Below, piece by piece: positions 11,350 through 22,089 of a DNA stretch of 64,000 nt. The translations under genes were made by a program, and so were the position numbers. A model generated the notes under the pieces. It was not told the origin of the DNA, searched no databases, and saw only the letters and a list, made by a program, of their open reading frames with translations. How positions within the stretch are numbered: position 1 is the stretch's first letter; each line of letters starts with the position of its first letter. This DNA comes from Neoceratodus forsteri (lineage: Eukaryota; Chordata; Ceratodontiformes; Ceratodontidae). Location: contig CM028132.1 of the NCBI GenBank assembly GCA_016271365.2, positions 1,191,193,001-1,191,257,000 of the forward strand, given 5' to 3'.

Positions 11350-12435
11350 GAGTGTGGTATCCGGACCTCAAATCCCTCCACCTCAAGGCTTGGCTCTTGA
11401 GGAGCTAAGAATTGCTGACTTACACCTTTCTCAAGGTGTCATGGATATTTTAAAGGCTTCAAGGAAGCCTTCCACTAGAGCCACTTATAATTCTAAGTGG
11501 AAGAGGTTTTCCATCTGGTGCTCTGAGAGGCAGATTATCCCAGAATCTGCTGATCTTCCCATTCTACTGGACTATTTGGTCCATCTGAATTCCCTAGGCC
11601 TTAGACCAGCTACCCTGAAGGTTCATCTGGCAGCTGTCTCTGCTTTTGTGTCAGCAGGGAAGCCTGCCTCCCTTCTTCTCACCCGGTGTTCTCAAGTTTT
11701 TAAGGGTTACTTCATACTAACCCTCCTTTTGAGAACCAGTTCCCGCCTGGGACCTGAATATTTGCATTGCTCAGTTAATGCAACCCCTTTGAGCCTCTGT
11801 CTTCTGCAGAGCTCAAGTATTTAACTTGAAAACCGCTTTCCTAGTAGCTATCACCTCTGCCAGACGCATAAGTGAGCTACAGGCCCTGTCAGTGGAAGAA
11901 GATTTCTCTCTTTCCACAGAGATAAGGTAGTCCTTAGGACTAATAGAAGTTTTTGCCTAAGGTGGTTTCTGATTTCCACCTGAATCAATCTATCTCTCTC
12001 CCAGTTTTTCACTGAGCATTCTTCCTCAGGTGAGAGGAGACTGCACAGCTGGGATGTCAAAAGCCTTAAGCTACTATTTAGAGCCACCAGAGGTCATAGG
12101 CTCGAATCCCTCCAACTCTTTCTTACCTATGGCGAGGTTGGCAAGGAAACCTGCCACTAAGAGAACAATTGCAAGGTGGATTGTTTCTTGTATCCAATTC
12201 TGTTATCAGAAACTGGGTAGAGTACCCCTCAGGATTGAGGCCCACTCCATCAGGGTACAGCTGTGTCTCTAGCGGCTGCTAGAGACATCCCCATTCTGGA
12301 GATTTGTCAAGCTGCTACCTGAAGACAGTTCCACACCTTTACCAAGCATTACTCCCTGGATATCCAGTCCAGGAGAGATGCTCGGTTTGGCACAGCTGTT
12401 CTCAGAGCCTATTTCCTAAGTAGGTTCTGCCCTCC
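11350..12435 (+). pseudogene. DIRS-A tyrosine recombinase (YR)
   Basis: The N-terminal SAM-like core-binding domain is readable at 11395-11700 ('STRATYNSKWKRFSIWC', 'LLDYLVHLNSLGLRPATLK'). The catalytic half follows across frame changes: the first Arg region 'SARRISELQALS' (about 11858-11893), the H-x-x-R motif 'EAHSIR' (about 12237-12254), and the tyrosine nucleophile in 'FTKHY' (codon 12350-12352). YRs integrate the circular DNA intermediate of DIRS elements. The same motifs are found split over three places in DIRS-B, which supports the domain call. Stops and indels disable this copy. Confidence 0.87.
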
Positions 12436-12462
12436 TCCATGGAGGTACTGCTGTGTAATCTG

Positions 12463-12558
12463 TTATTGTTATAATATAGCAAGACTTCATGGTGTTTGAA
12501 GAAAATTACTCACCTTAGTAATTGCTTTTCTTCTCATGGAGTCTTGCTATATTATAAC
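12463..12558 (+). repeat. DIRS-A internal complementary region (ICR)
   Basis: Reads 'ttataatatagcaagacttc' followed by sequence complementary to the left terminus, then 'ttactcaccttagtaattgc' and 'ttgctatattataac', complementary to the right terminus. In DIRS replication models this region templates the joined ends, so it predicts the circle junction. Confidence 0.92.
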
Positions 12559-12910
12559 CACCCTCCCCACCCTCTCAGGAACTTCTACTTGGGTAGGGGT
12601 GGCTTAATGGTGCAAAGCACCGTGTCATGCCATTGTAGTTTTTCCTTACCCTCTTTTCCTTTGGGTTAGGGATCTAGATTGTTTCATTTAGGTTATTTAT
12701 ATTGCCCCTTCCTGGACTTGAGTCTTTGGGAGCGGGGGTTCATTGTAACTTGTCAAGGGTGGTAAAAACGAACCATAATACCATCAATTTTTGTTATTAT
12801 GGCTCTGAGTGTTTCTTTGTTCTTTATATTGTTGTTATTACTACTAGTAGGTAGCCATGGGCTAGTGTAGTTTTTCCACACAGACTTTCCAGTCCTTTGA
12901 TGTTAGCTCG

Positions 12911-13098
12911 AAAAGATCTGACAGTTTCATTTGAAACTGCCAGATAGAAACTTTGGGCACAGCGCCTCGCTGTAGAACTCCAGATCTTCTGGAGTTAACT
13001 CCTTCCTCCGGGCAGTTCAGCTGCAGTGGCTGACTGCTATTGTTATAATATAGCAAGACTCCATGAGAAGAAAAGCAATTACTAAGGTGAGTAATTTT
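12911..13098 (-). repeat. DIRS-A right inverted terminal repeat
   Basis: Reverse complement of 7409-7575 with an extra terminal extension ('aagcaattactaaggtgagt') that is represented in the ICR, as is usual for the right end of DIRS elements. Confidence 0.9.
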
Positions 13099-14460
13099 TT
13101 CTTTTCGCCCCCCTCACCAGGATCCGCTCCAAAAAATGCAATGCTCCAAGGATCATCCCACCCCTCCTCCAGAGACTGAAAACAGAGATAATCTCTGGCA
13201 CATTGCTGTAGAATCTGGAAAGGCATCTGACAGACAGGCCTACAACGCAGATCACAATAAGTGCACTTGGGCCATTAGGCGGGCCAAGGCAGAGCACTAC
13301 CAGACCACCCTCACTTCCACTTGGGGTTCAGCCTGGACCTTCTGGGATAATATGAAAGAGCTAAATGGGAAGTCCCTCCCCCCACCATCTCAGCTCTCCA
13401 TCAATGGCACCCCCACCACAGATCCACTCCTCATAGCCGATTGTCTTAACACTGCCTTCTCTGACCTAAGCTCGGTCCTCCCCAGCAGCTTCTTTGATCC
13501 AATCCCCACCTCTCTCCCTCTGGTCCTGCATTGCCCACCATTCTACCTGCGCACCCTATCCCCCCAAGAAGCCAGGCCGCACCTGCTAAAAGTCTTAGGC
13601 AGCAATAACTCCAGCAGTGACCCCCTCGACTCCAGGATCCTCCGTATGGTCTTGGACGAAGTCCTAGTCCCCCTGACTGACCTTCTAAACTGGTCTCTAT
13701 GCCTGGGTCAGTTCCCAAGTGTTTGGAAAACTGCTGAAATCACACCCATACATAAGAGTGGGGACTGGTCCACCCCCAACAATTACCAGCCCAACTCCAT
13801 CCTCCCCCCACTCTCTAAAGCCCTTAAAAAAGTGGTGTTGATCCAGCTCTCTGAATACCTAACCAAGTATGACATTATGTACCCAGAGCAGCACTGTTTC
13901 TGCCCAGTACACAGTACAACACAGTTCTCCTGGAATTCTCTCAACACCTGCATGCTGCTCTCGACTCTGGCAGCCTTGCAGGAGCAGTGTTCATTGACCT
14001 CTCCAAGGCCTCTGACACTGTCTGTCATCCCCTTCTACTCGACCCTCTCCATCAACTTGGCTTCTCTGGTGGTCCCATTTCCTGGATCTCTAGCTACCTC
14101 TCTAATAGATCCCAGCATGTCAAGATCAGCGGCTTTCTCTCCAGCACTCTTCCCATTCGTCCCAGGGTCCCTCAGGGCTCCATCCTGGGTCCAATACTTT
14201 TTAGTCTCTACCTCAACACCCTCCCCAGCTCACGTACTGGTAAAATGCTCCTCTACGCCAATGATGCAGTCCTTGTTGCCTCACATCCCAATCCCACCCC
14301 TCAATTATCCCTCCAGCAAGCTTACAACCAAGCTGACAGGTGGTTCAGAGACCGCAGACTGGTCATTAACCTAAAGAAAACCAAATCAATGCTCTTCTCT
14401 CACCACCAAAATAAAGCCAAAATACCCCTCTTGATTATCCCCAGCACTCTGCACCGCTAG
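13099..14460 (+). pseudogene. LINE reverse transcriptase (continues from 7177)
   Basis: After the DIRS insertion the LINE resumes with the linker ('HPHHRS...', 'LLIADCLNTAFSDLSS') and RT motifs: 'VWKTAEITPIHKSGDWS', 'FIDLSKASDTV' (motif A, normally ending F-D), 'PQGSILGPILFSLYLN' (motif B), and 'LLYANDAVLVA', where the catalytic Y-A-D-D appears as Y-A-N-D. It changes frame near 13980. The N for D substitution in the active-site box and the frameshift show decay. The frame ends at about 14460 and is followed by 3' conserved but frameshifted sequence to about 15000. Confidence 0.83.
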
Positions 14461-15478
14461 AACAAGTGATCACATACAAGTACCTAGGCATCCGTTGATA
14501 CTGCCTCTCCTTCCACACCCACATTAATGCCCTGTCAGCCACCATTAACTCTCAGATTGGCCTGCTATACCGGCACAGGACTGCCTGCCTCAGGTTGCCC
14601 TCAGGCTGGCCATCACCTCCTCCGTCTTGTCCTTGTGGACTATGGCTTGCCCATCTACGCTGCAGCTGACAACACCTTGCCCTCTCCAAAATCCAACTCT
14701 CCATCAATAAGGCCTGTAGGCTCCTGACCGTGCCCCCAGCCAAACTCACATCTGCCTTCTCTACTACCACCAATCTGCTCAACTCTGAGGCGACTGCTCT
14801 ACCAGACCTGCACTCTCACTAAGAAATCTCTGCTAGGACCTCTCCCCCTGGGGGTCTCCACCTCCCTACAGCAGCCATCTTCGGCCCGCCACCACCCATA
14901 GCTCTGTTAAGGCCACTTTCAAGGTGCCCAGAACCAAGACCTCTCTTGCCCAGAGATCCTTCCTCTACTGAGCCCCACCTGGTTCAACTCCTCCCTAGCT
15001 GCATCTCCAACTTGCCAAAATTGGCTCCTTCAAAACAGCCCTTTGAACCATATATTTATTACTCTCTGTTGTAAGTGCACACTAACCCCTGTTGTAACCT
15101 GTGGTTCCCACCTGCCTTGCTCCCTGGCTCAACAACATCCACTGGATAGCCTCTCCCTCCCCCAGACCTACCACTTCCCTACTAGGTCCAGACAGGGATG
15201 TAACCCACTGTCTTCTCTGAGGACTTACTATATCCATGAGTGTAACTCACAATTTTGTAACATTATGTAACCTAAGTAACATACAAACTACTACATTATG
15301 TAACCTAAGTGTATCTATGTTAAATTTTCCTTTTACTGCACTTGTAATGTTATCCTCTGTTTTAATCTGCACTGTAATAACTGTCTTGATGTCTGCCCCC
15401 CCGCGACGAGGTACCTTTGTAAATGAGTCTCTGACTCAAAGGTTGTAAACCCGATTTGTAATGAATAAATGAATATCC
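14461..15478 (+). other. LINE C-terminal remnant, 3' UTR and tail
   Basis: Frameshifted C-terminal coding sequence ('VPPAKLTSAFSTTTNLLN'-like) gives way after about 15000 to non-coding sequence, then the tail 'gtaatgaataaatgaatatc', immediately followed by resumed LTR sequence at 15479. Confidence 0.75.
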
Positions 15479-16323
15479 ATATTCACCTCAGATTCTTCTA
15501 GTTCCTGCTGGCATCCGCAGTGCTGTAGCATCGTCCAGTCCTTGGTAATCCTCCAGTGGGTTCATCACCAAGCATCTTCCTGGTTCTCTTCCATCCTTGG
15601 TGGCCCCACAGTGGGTTTTGGTCATGGAACTTTCTGTATCTAGTTTTAGTCTGACAGCCCTCACGTGGGTTTGTTCCAGGAACTGGCTTCTCTGGTTCTT
15701 TCTTGCCGGCAGCCTTGGAGAGAGTGGGTTTTATGCCGAGAAACATATGATCTGTTTGAAAAACCTCTCACCACCCCAGTGGCCTTAGCTAGGTCTGTGC
15801 TGGGCCCATATCTGAGTGTCATAGATTTCGTTCTGCCTATCCCTGTAGCTACCAACTGTATTCAACAGTGCGCATGAAGACTTCGACAACAACTGGACTC
15901 TATATCGTCATTGTATGGACATTGCTTTAATAGACCTGGGTCAACATTGTAAGAGTTTTCCAAGGGGTTGCAATTGTTATTTGGTATCTTAGACAGCACT
16001 AAAGTGACACAGCATATTGTATTGCTGTATTAATTGATTCTAAGAAAGTAATGTTAGAGTATAGTGGCATTAGGCCGAGGTGCACCTCAATATATTTCTT
16101 TTCTTTAGTTGTCTAGGTAGTGTGAGATAAGAAGTGACCATTCATGCTCCTTTTTGTTCTGCTTACCCCTCCTGTGACCATGTCCATCCTACCCCATTGT
16201 TACTGAATAAAGCCCAGTGGGCATCAAACTCTATGGACAACTCCTGCCTTTCCTTGTCTGGATAGATATCAACTATCTTAATTCATTCGGACCCTGGTGT
16301 TCCTCACCATCATCAGAGCACCA
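15479..16323 (+). repeat. 5' LTR, right part
   Basis: Co-linear with 21354-22072, including 'tactgaataaagcccag' (polyadenylation-signal-like AATAAA) and the end 'catcatcagagcacca'. The 3' LTR has 'gaatgaa' at that signal. The LTR ends in CA. Confidence 0.88.
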
Positions 16324-16335
16324 CAGAAAAACATT

Positions 16336-16353
16336 TGGCGTAGTCGGCAGGAT
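16336..16353 (+). promoter_or_regulatory. Primer-binding site, tRNA-Ser (AGA/TGA type)
   Basis: 'tggcgtagtcggcaggat' is the exact reverse complement of the 3' end of vertebrate tRNA-Ser(AGA/TGA), as I recall it (...ATCCTGCCGACTACG plus CCA). It lies 12 nt after the LTR end. An 18-nt match supports tRNA-Ser priming of minus-strand synthesis. Confidence 0.85.
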
Positions 16354-16559
16354 TACATAAACATTTGCCCAAGGAGTTCAAAGCCAGAATTTCCTGGAGA
16401 GATAGATGCAAATGGAGCTGGGGTGTAGCAGTGGGCTGTCCGGAGGAGATGGTGAAGCAGTTGGGAGAGATAGAGGCGGGCACATAGAAAGTATGCCACC
16501 ATCACCGTGAACAATGCCATATTACTTTGAGTGCCATGGCTTCCACAATTCTGGGGAAA

Positions 16560-17760
16560 GAGAGCGTGGCAGGACCAGTAACTAGGAGAGTTTCGCTCAA
16601 AGATGCAGGCAATGTTCAGATTGTACCACATCCCAGAGCAGCAAAAGGTGGAAATTCTAATTGAGCAACTAAAAGGGCAGACCATCAAGAAGTACAGTCC
16701 TGGCCAAATGGAGCAAAAGCTACCACTGAGCAGATTTTGCAGAGGCTGCAGCAGATATTCGATACCACGTATGGTGTCAGACCTCAAGATGAGTTTTCTC
16801 CCTTCGTGAGTACGCCTTAAGTCTACAGGAGTTGTTATAGGGAGGCAGTATAGCGCAGTGGTTTAAGGCTCTGAGCTGCACATCTGGTGATATCCAGCAG
16901 ACCAGACCTGGGTTTGAATCCCACAGCTTCCACTTGCATATTGTGTGATCCTGAGCAAGTCACTTAACTTTCCTGTGCTCCCAGGTCGCACCTGTAAAAA
17001 AGCATTCAGCTTAGTGTACTACTCCTGGTTAAACAACTAAAATAAATAAATAAATAAAAATTGAGCGAACAGATGCTGAAGAAGTCCGACATGTAGACCA
17101 TGTTAGTGGAGAAATTTGTAGAAGGGATGTAGAGCGAGGCTTTGAGAGGAGAGCTCTGAATGTTACGTTTGCAAGACTTCAAGACTGATTTCTTGGATTT
17201 CAAAGGGAAGGCGATTAAGGTCCTCGGCTCTGGACGCCTGGGAGAAGAGGCCATGACCTATCCGCAAATGGCAACTCCACTTGGGGCTTTGTGGCCAGGG
17301 TACCCTATGGAAAGGTAGACCAAAGAGGACTCTTGGAAAAGAGGACTTCGGCTGAAGAATTGTCCTGCAGAGATGGGAATATGTAAAGGAAACCAATCAT
17401 GCATCTGAAGCTATTATCCAGAGCATAGGCAAATGTATGATCAGATGGCACCAACGCCAACCCGCTCTGTCCAGTCCAGCTTGTGTCAGAACTCCAAGTT
17501 GGCCGAGCAAATTGCCACCCTGACCCATAAGATGATGGAGGTCTGTCAGGAAGTGCAAGGCCTAAAAGAAGGTTGGAGGAGACAGGTGTCCCGTAACCCA
17601 CCCCGAATCAGAGAAAAAAGTTGGCGATCACTTAGACTATCCACAGAGGGGTAACCGAAGGTGCCCTATGGATCACTTTGATAACCAAGGGAGACCAATC
17701 TGTCCTCTGTGCAGCATCAGTGGTCACATAGGTGATTATGCAATCATCCGTTGATACCAC
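16560..17760 (+). pseudogene. Gypsy gag remnant with SINE insertion
   Basis: Gag-like segment 'MFRLYHIPEQQKVEILIEQL' (16606 onward) is followed by the SINE at 16841-17060, further degraded sequence, a coiled-coil-like stretch ('EQIATLTHKMMEVCQEVQGL') and a decayed CCHC knuckle ('CPLCSISGHIGDY', final Cys lost) at about 17700-17740. No continuous frame remains. Confidence 0.6.
16841..17060 (+). mobile_element. CORE-SINE, long form, in Gypsy gag
   Basis: Complete copy starting 'ggaggcagtatagcgcagtg', with the extra 'gatatccagcagacc' segment before the B box and an (AAAT)n tail. It interrupts the gag region, so it post-dates the Gypsy element. Confidence 0.9.
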
Positions 17761-17859
17761 CTTAATGTTAAACAGAAATTCTTCAGGGATGAGGACTGAT
17801 TCTTAAAGGGTGGATGACCAGGTCCAACCGCCTCAATAGACCAGTCTTGCTTCATCGGC

Positions 17860-18200
17860 AGGAGTCCGATGGTGCCAGTGAAGGTTGATGGAGTTGAACT
17901 GATGACCTTATTGGTTACGGGATCACAAGTTACCATCATGCAGGGCCGATATCTCCAGAATTACTGGATGCCTGAAGATCTCAAACCACCTTCGAGATCC
18001 TGGGTAAAATTGATAGCAAGTAATGGAACTGAAGTACCTGATCTGGGCTATCTTGAAGCCATTATCCAGTTGGGGAAGAAAACTCAAGACTGACAGGGCA
18101 TCGTCATCAGCGATATGGAAAGTGATAACCTGCCACTGCTGATTCTGGGTATGAATTTCCTGCAGAAATGTTCTGAAGACCTGGTCCAGATTTTTTAACA
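17860..18200 (+). pseudogene. Gypsy aspartic protease remnant
   Basis: 'VKVDGVELMTLLVTGSQVTI' resembles the retropepsin active-site segment (normally V-D-T-G-S-Q-V-T) with the catalytic Asp missing from the expected place. 'NLPLLILGMNFLQKC' further down matches the conserved I-L-G-M-x-F-L end of the domain. Loss of the catalytic Asp and the stop at 18095 indicate decay. Confidence 0.65.
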
Positions 18201-18839
18201 GAAGGCCAAGCAAGCACCCCTGGTTGATAAGCATGCTCTATAGCAGACCATTAACCTTCTCCAATGCCACCAACAATTTGCCAGTGCTGATGGTGAGATC
18301 GGTAAAGTCCATGTGACAGACACAAAGCCAGTGATGTTGAAGCCAGGAATGGAGACCACCCTGTGTTGCAAGGCGAAGGTGGGCATGAAGGGTCAAGACT
18401 ACAGTGCCTTGGTGGAACCGTATCCTAGTAGGAAAGAGGAACCCATAATTGTGGCTCAGAATGTGGCTACCATGACCAAGGGCAGATTCCGTCAGGAGTG
18501 CTGAACTATGGAAACCACAGTGCAAGCTCTACTGCAACCAGCTGGTTGCTCGAATACATACGTTGTGTCTCCCAGACATCGTGAAGCTGAAGAAGAGGCT
18601 GGATTGATCAAAGACGGTACAAGAAAGGAAGGCAAGAGATGTTGGTATGCTGAAGTGGGTTGAAGAGATCAGTCTGAGCAACCCTGAAACCACTGAAGGG
18701 CAGAAGGCCAATGTACTTAAGATAGTCCTCCAATATGAATAAACTTTCAGCAAGCATCCATTGGACTTCGGACTAGCTCGCGATGTACAACATCATTTTG
18801 TACCAATCAACATCCTTCCATCAGAGAGCACTTTAGATC

Positions 18840-19312
18840 AATTCCATCAGCAAGGTATCAGCCCGTTAAAGAAATTATCAAAGAAATGAAAGAGGCCAAA
18901 GTGATTAGGGAGCGTCATAGTCTGTGGGCAGCCCCTACTGTGCTAGTCAAGAAAAAGGATGGCAAAATTTGATTCTGCATTGACTACAAGAAATTAAATA
19001 CCATCACCCACAAAGATGCTTATCTCTTGCCCCGAATCAAAGATTCCCTCACAGCTTTCCAACCTGCCGCTGTGTTTTCCACTCTAGACCTAACCAGTGG
19101 ATATTGGCAAGTCTCAATGGCACCTGAGGATCAAAAGGAGACACCCTTTATCATGTCCATGGGTCTCTGAATTTACTAGAATGCCTTTTGGACTCTATGA
19201 TGATCCTTGAACCTTCCAGAGACTTGTCGAGCATTGCCTGGGGAGCCAAAAGTTTGATATCCTGTTACTATATTTAGATGATATTGTCTACTCCAAGACT
19301 CACGAAGAACAT
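18840..19312 (+). pseudogene. Gypsy reverse transcriptase, truncated
   Basis: Readable RT core: 'LWAAPTVLVKKKDGKI', 'DYKKLNTITHKDAYLLPRI', 'VFSTLDLTSGYWQVSMAPED', a frameshift, then 'DILLLYLDDIVYSKTHEEH' with the YLDD box. These are classic Ty3/Gypsy RT motifs. Sequence homologous to Gypsy stops abruptly at about 19312, where a poly(T) tract begins, so the thumb, RNase H and integrase are absent. In-frame stops are present. Confidence 0.88.
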
Positions 19313-19743
19313 TTTTTTGTATAAAATTTTTATTCGATTTAGTTTTACAACAAATCAGCACTCACACAACATACATAAACAGTTTAAACTTAAAAGCAAC
19401 ACATAACTTCATTAAGGTACACAAACAAAAACAGAACAAAAAGTGCGATCAATTAATCATATTTCATGTTAATCCCTTCTCCTATAAGTGACTGGACCAT
19501 TTCATTGGCTAAAGTGCAGCTGCTTCACTAGGCGTGCCTACAAAGTAATTCCCAGTTCTGCATTCCATCCAAAAAACCTTCCCCTCCCCATTCTCAGCTA
19601 AGTATACCCTCTCTCAGGATCCATCCTCTTCTATAGTAAGAGAGGCCAGAAAGGGCCCAACTTCTGTGAAAACTGTCCTCCCTTCCCCATAGCTCATGAG
19701 TCAGCCTCTCCAGCCCCAAGTTTTGAAATACCATCTGTCTGCA
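19313..19743 (-). mobile_element. 3' end of a minus-strand retroposon (LINE-like)
   Basis: Begins with a T-run followed by 'gtataaaatttttattcg', which on the minus strand is an AATAAA signal and poly(A) tail. No coding motif is visible in its 430 bp. It lies exactly where Gypsy homology ends and abuts the 3' LTR, so either it was inserted together with a deletion or the junction is a rearrangement. Confidence 0.5.
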
Positions 19744-22072
19744 GGTCCCATGTCAGTGGCAGAGAAGAGCCATGTCATCAACCGTTGGGTGTAGGGAGAC
19801 CCACAAGGCCCCCCTGCCCCACCGCTCACCTGCCTTCTCCTCTCATGGTTCCTCCCACTGTCGGAGACCTCCTGCCTCCTTGACAGCTACTTCACCCGAG
19901 CAGGGGTGAGTCAGGTGGCAGCACATTGAAGAGCGCTGGCCTCCTAGTTTAATTAAATTTTAAAAGGCTAATTCTTTGGGTGCTTGAAGCACCACCGAAG
20001 GAGAGGGCAAGGGAAGGCCAGCTTAGAAATTTAAATATTTTGGGCAGCGACGCCAACATGGAGGGGCTAGACATAAAGGCCCAAAAAGGAAATATTTATT
20101 TATTCATGAGGGGCAGGGCCAGCCTGGAGTGATTGACAGTAGGGCCTTGATCAAGCCTACAATTAAAGGGGCAACATCAGGCCCAAGTAATTAAAGGGGT
20201 AAGCTAGGCCCACTGAGCAAACAAGGGGCAGCCGTTCAGGGGTCCCACAGCAATACAGAAAAGGGCAAAGAAGGTGGGAGAAGGGCATCACAGGCCCTAG
20301 ATTAAAAGGGTTCAGATTGGGTCTGCAGTAATTAAAGGGGCGCTCTGCCAGTAGGCCAGCAGTTACGAGGGCAAGGGAAACTCAGAGTAAAGAGAGCATG
20401 ACACAAAGATATGCTAGGGGTAGCCAGATCCTGGTATTGAAGGGACCGCAACAACAGTAATCTTGAGAAGGGTCAGTGAGGAAAGAAAAGAAAGGTGCTA
20501 GCACACAACTGCTATTTAGTGACTGTCGAATACTGAAGTGTGTACCTGGACTGTTGTGTTGATTGCAAAGTACCAAGACTGTGTTATTACTGGATTGTGG
20601 TTATTTGCCTGCTACAAACAATTTGCTTGTTTCTTATTTGCCTCTGCTACAAACAATTGTCCTGAGACTGTGGTTATTTACCTCTGCAACGAACAATTGC
20701 CCTGGATTATGTGAATTTGCCAGTTCCTGGCAAATTGCCCGTGCAAAAAACAGTTGCCCCGGACCTTGGTAATTTGCCCGTTCCTGGCAAATTACCTTAG
20801 TAATGAACAGTCCTCTTGGTGTAATGTGAATGTGTATCTACCAGCTCCAGTGTTTCCAATGCATGTGGATAGACTCAGTCTTCTGCCACGATATTGTTCC
20901 ACGGTGTTGTCTGTCATTCTACTCATACGGTATCAGTCTCTACCGGAGGAAGACGTCTTTCATCATCTCTCTTCTCCAGAAGGTGTCCTCTCAGAAGATG
21001 GAATTGACCATGTCTGCGGTCGGGATTAAGCTGAAGTCGAGTCCGTCAAACCTGTGCAAGTCGCACCCACCGTTCCTTATGTTTCTCAGTTGAATCAAAT
21101 GCGGCCAAAGTTCAAATGCATTGTGTATGCTGTGCCAGTGTGAGTTCTTGGTTCCTGATACAGATGTCCCAAAGTTGGCCGCCTTCATAAGTGTCTTGTC
21201 AGGAAGAACCTTGTTCATGCTCCAAGTCGTCAGCCAAGTCGAGTCCATCGGTCTAAAGTGCAGACGTAACCACATTTTATTGTTTTGTTCCCAGTTTCTC
21301 GTGGTCAACACTTTGGAATCAATCGACTTCACCTCAGATTCTTCTGGTTCCTATATCTTCACCTCAGATTCTTCTAGTTCCTGCTGGCATCTGAAGCACT
21401 GCAGCATCGTCCAGTCCTTGATAATCCTCCAGTGGGTTCATCACCAAGCATCTTCCTGGTTCTCTTCCGTCCTTAGTGGCCCCAAAGTGGGTTTTGGCCA
21501 TGGAACTTTCTGTATCTAGTTTTAGTCCAACAGACCCCAAGTGGGTTTGTTCCAGGAACCAGCTTCTCTGGTTCTTTCTTGCTGGCAGCCTTGCAGAGAG
21601 TGGGTTTTATGCCAAGAAACATATGGTCTGTTTGAAAAAACTCTCACCGCCCCAGTGGCCTTAGCATGGACATTGCTGTAATAGACCTGGGTCAGCATTG
21701 TAAGAGTTTTCCAAGGGGTTGCGTTTGTTATCTGATATCTTAGACAGTACTAAAGTGACACAGCATATTGTATTGCTGTACTAATTGATTCTAAGAAAGT
21801 AATGCTAGAGTATAGTGGCATAAGACCGATGTGCACCTCAACATATTTATTTTCTTTAGTTGTCTAAGTAGAGCGAGATAAGAAGTGACTGTTCATGCTC
21901 CTTTTTGTCCTGCTTACCCCTCCTGTGACCGTGTTATCCTACCCCATTGTTACTGAATGAAGCCCAGCAGGCATCAAACTCTATGGATGACTCCTGCTCT
22001 CCTTGTCGGGATAAATATCATCTATCCTAATTCATTCAGACCCTGGTGTTCCTCACCATCATCAGAGCACCA
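19744..22072 (+). repeat. 3' LTR
   Basis: Uninterrupted counterpart of the split 5' LTR, about 2.33 kb, ending 'catcatcagagcacca'. It shows the pre-insertion sequence at the LINE site ('ggttcctatatcttcacctc', about 21340-21362). Confidence 0.88.
20590..20798 (+). repeat. LTR minisatellite, contracted copy (about 3-4 units)
   Basis: Same unit as 4908-5347 but about half the length. Confidence 0.85.
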
Positions 22073-22089
22073 TACCTGCAATGGTACAG

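Larger units (their letters stand above)
7409..13098 (+). mobile_element. DIRS-A: near-complete DIRS1-like tyrosine-recombinase retroelement
   Basis: Has the full DIRS architecture: inverted terminal repeats (7409-7575 and 12911-13098), gag, RT, RNase H, tyrosine recombinase, and an internal complementary region at 12463-12558. The first half of the internal region is complementary to the left end and the second half to the right end. It sits inside the LINE without an obvious target duplication, as expected for DIRS elements, which integrate circular DNA by a recombinase rather than an integrase. Reading frames are broken by multiple frameshifts and stops, so this copy is inactive. At 5.7 kb it is close to full family length. 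Confidence 0.93.
5911..15478 (+). mobile_element. L2/CR1-like LINE inserted in the 5' LTR
   Basis: Comparison with the intact 3' LTR defines the insertion: LTR sequence stops after 'ttcttctggttcct' and resumes at 'attcacctcagattcttcta'. The element has an APE-type endonuclease (about 6640-7170), an RT domain (13100-14460) and a 3' tail of TGAATAAATGAATA type, typical of L2/CR1-group LINEs. Without the DIRS insertion it is about 3.9 kb. Several frameshifts make it non-coding. The clade (L2 versus CR1 or a related Jockey-superfamily clade) needs a tree. Confidence 0.8.
4034..22072 (+). mobile_element. Ty3/Gypsy LTR retrotransposon with nested insertions
   Basis: Two long direct repeats (4034-5910 plus 15479-16323, and 19744-22072) flank an internal region with a tRNA-Ser primer-binding site, gag-like sequence, CCHC-like knuckle, retropepsin-like region and a Gypsy-type reverse transcriptase. 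The copy is dead: stops and frameshifts run throughout, and everything after the RT YLDD box (remaining RT, RNase H, integrase and polypurine tract) is missing, replaced at 19313 by the 3' end of a minus-strand retroposon. The 5' LTR carries an L2/CR1-like LINE, which carries a DIRS element. A 4-6 bp TSD could not be confirmed because the 5' end is uncertain. Plus-strand orientation follows from the LTR-PBS-gag-protease-RT order. Confidence 0.85.

Noticed and set aside
13136..14374. A 412-codon protein-coding gene
   Set aside because: It is the LINE linker/RT with a frame change near 13980 and an altered YADD box; the continuing true frame lies elsewhere.
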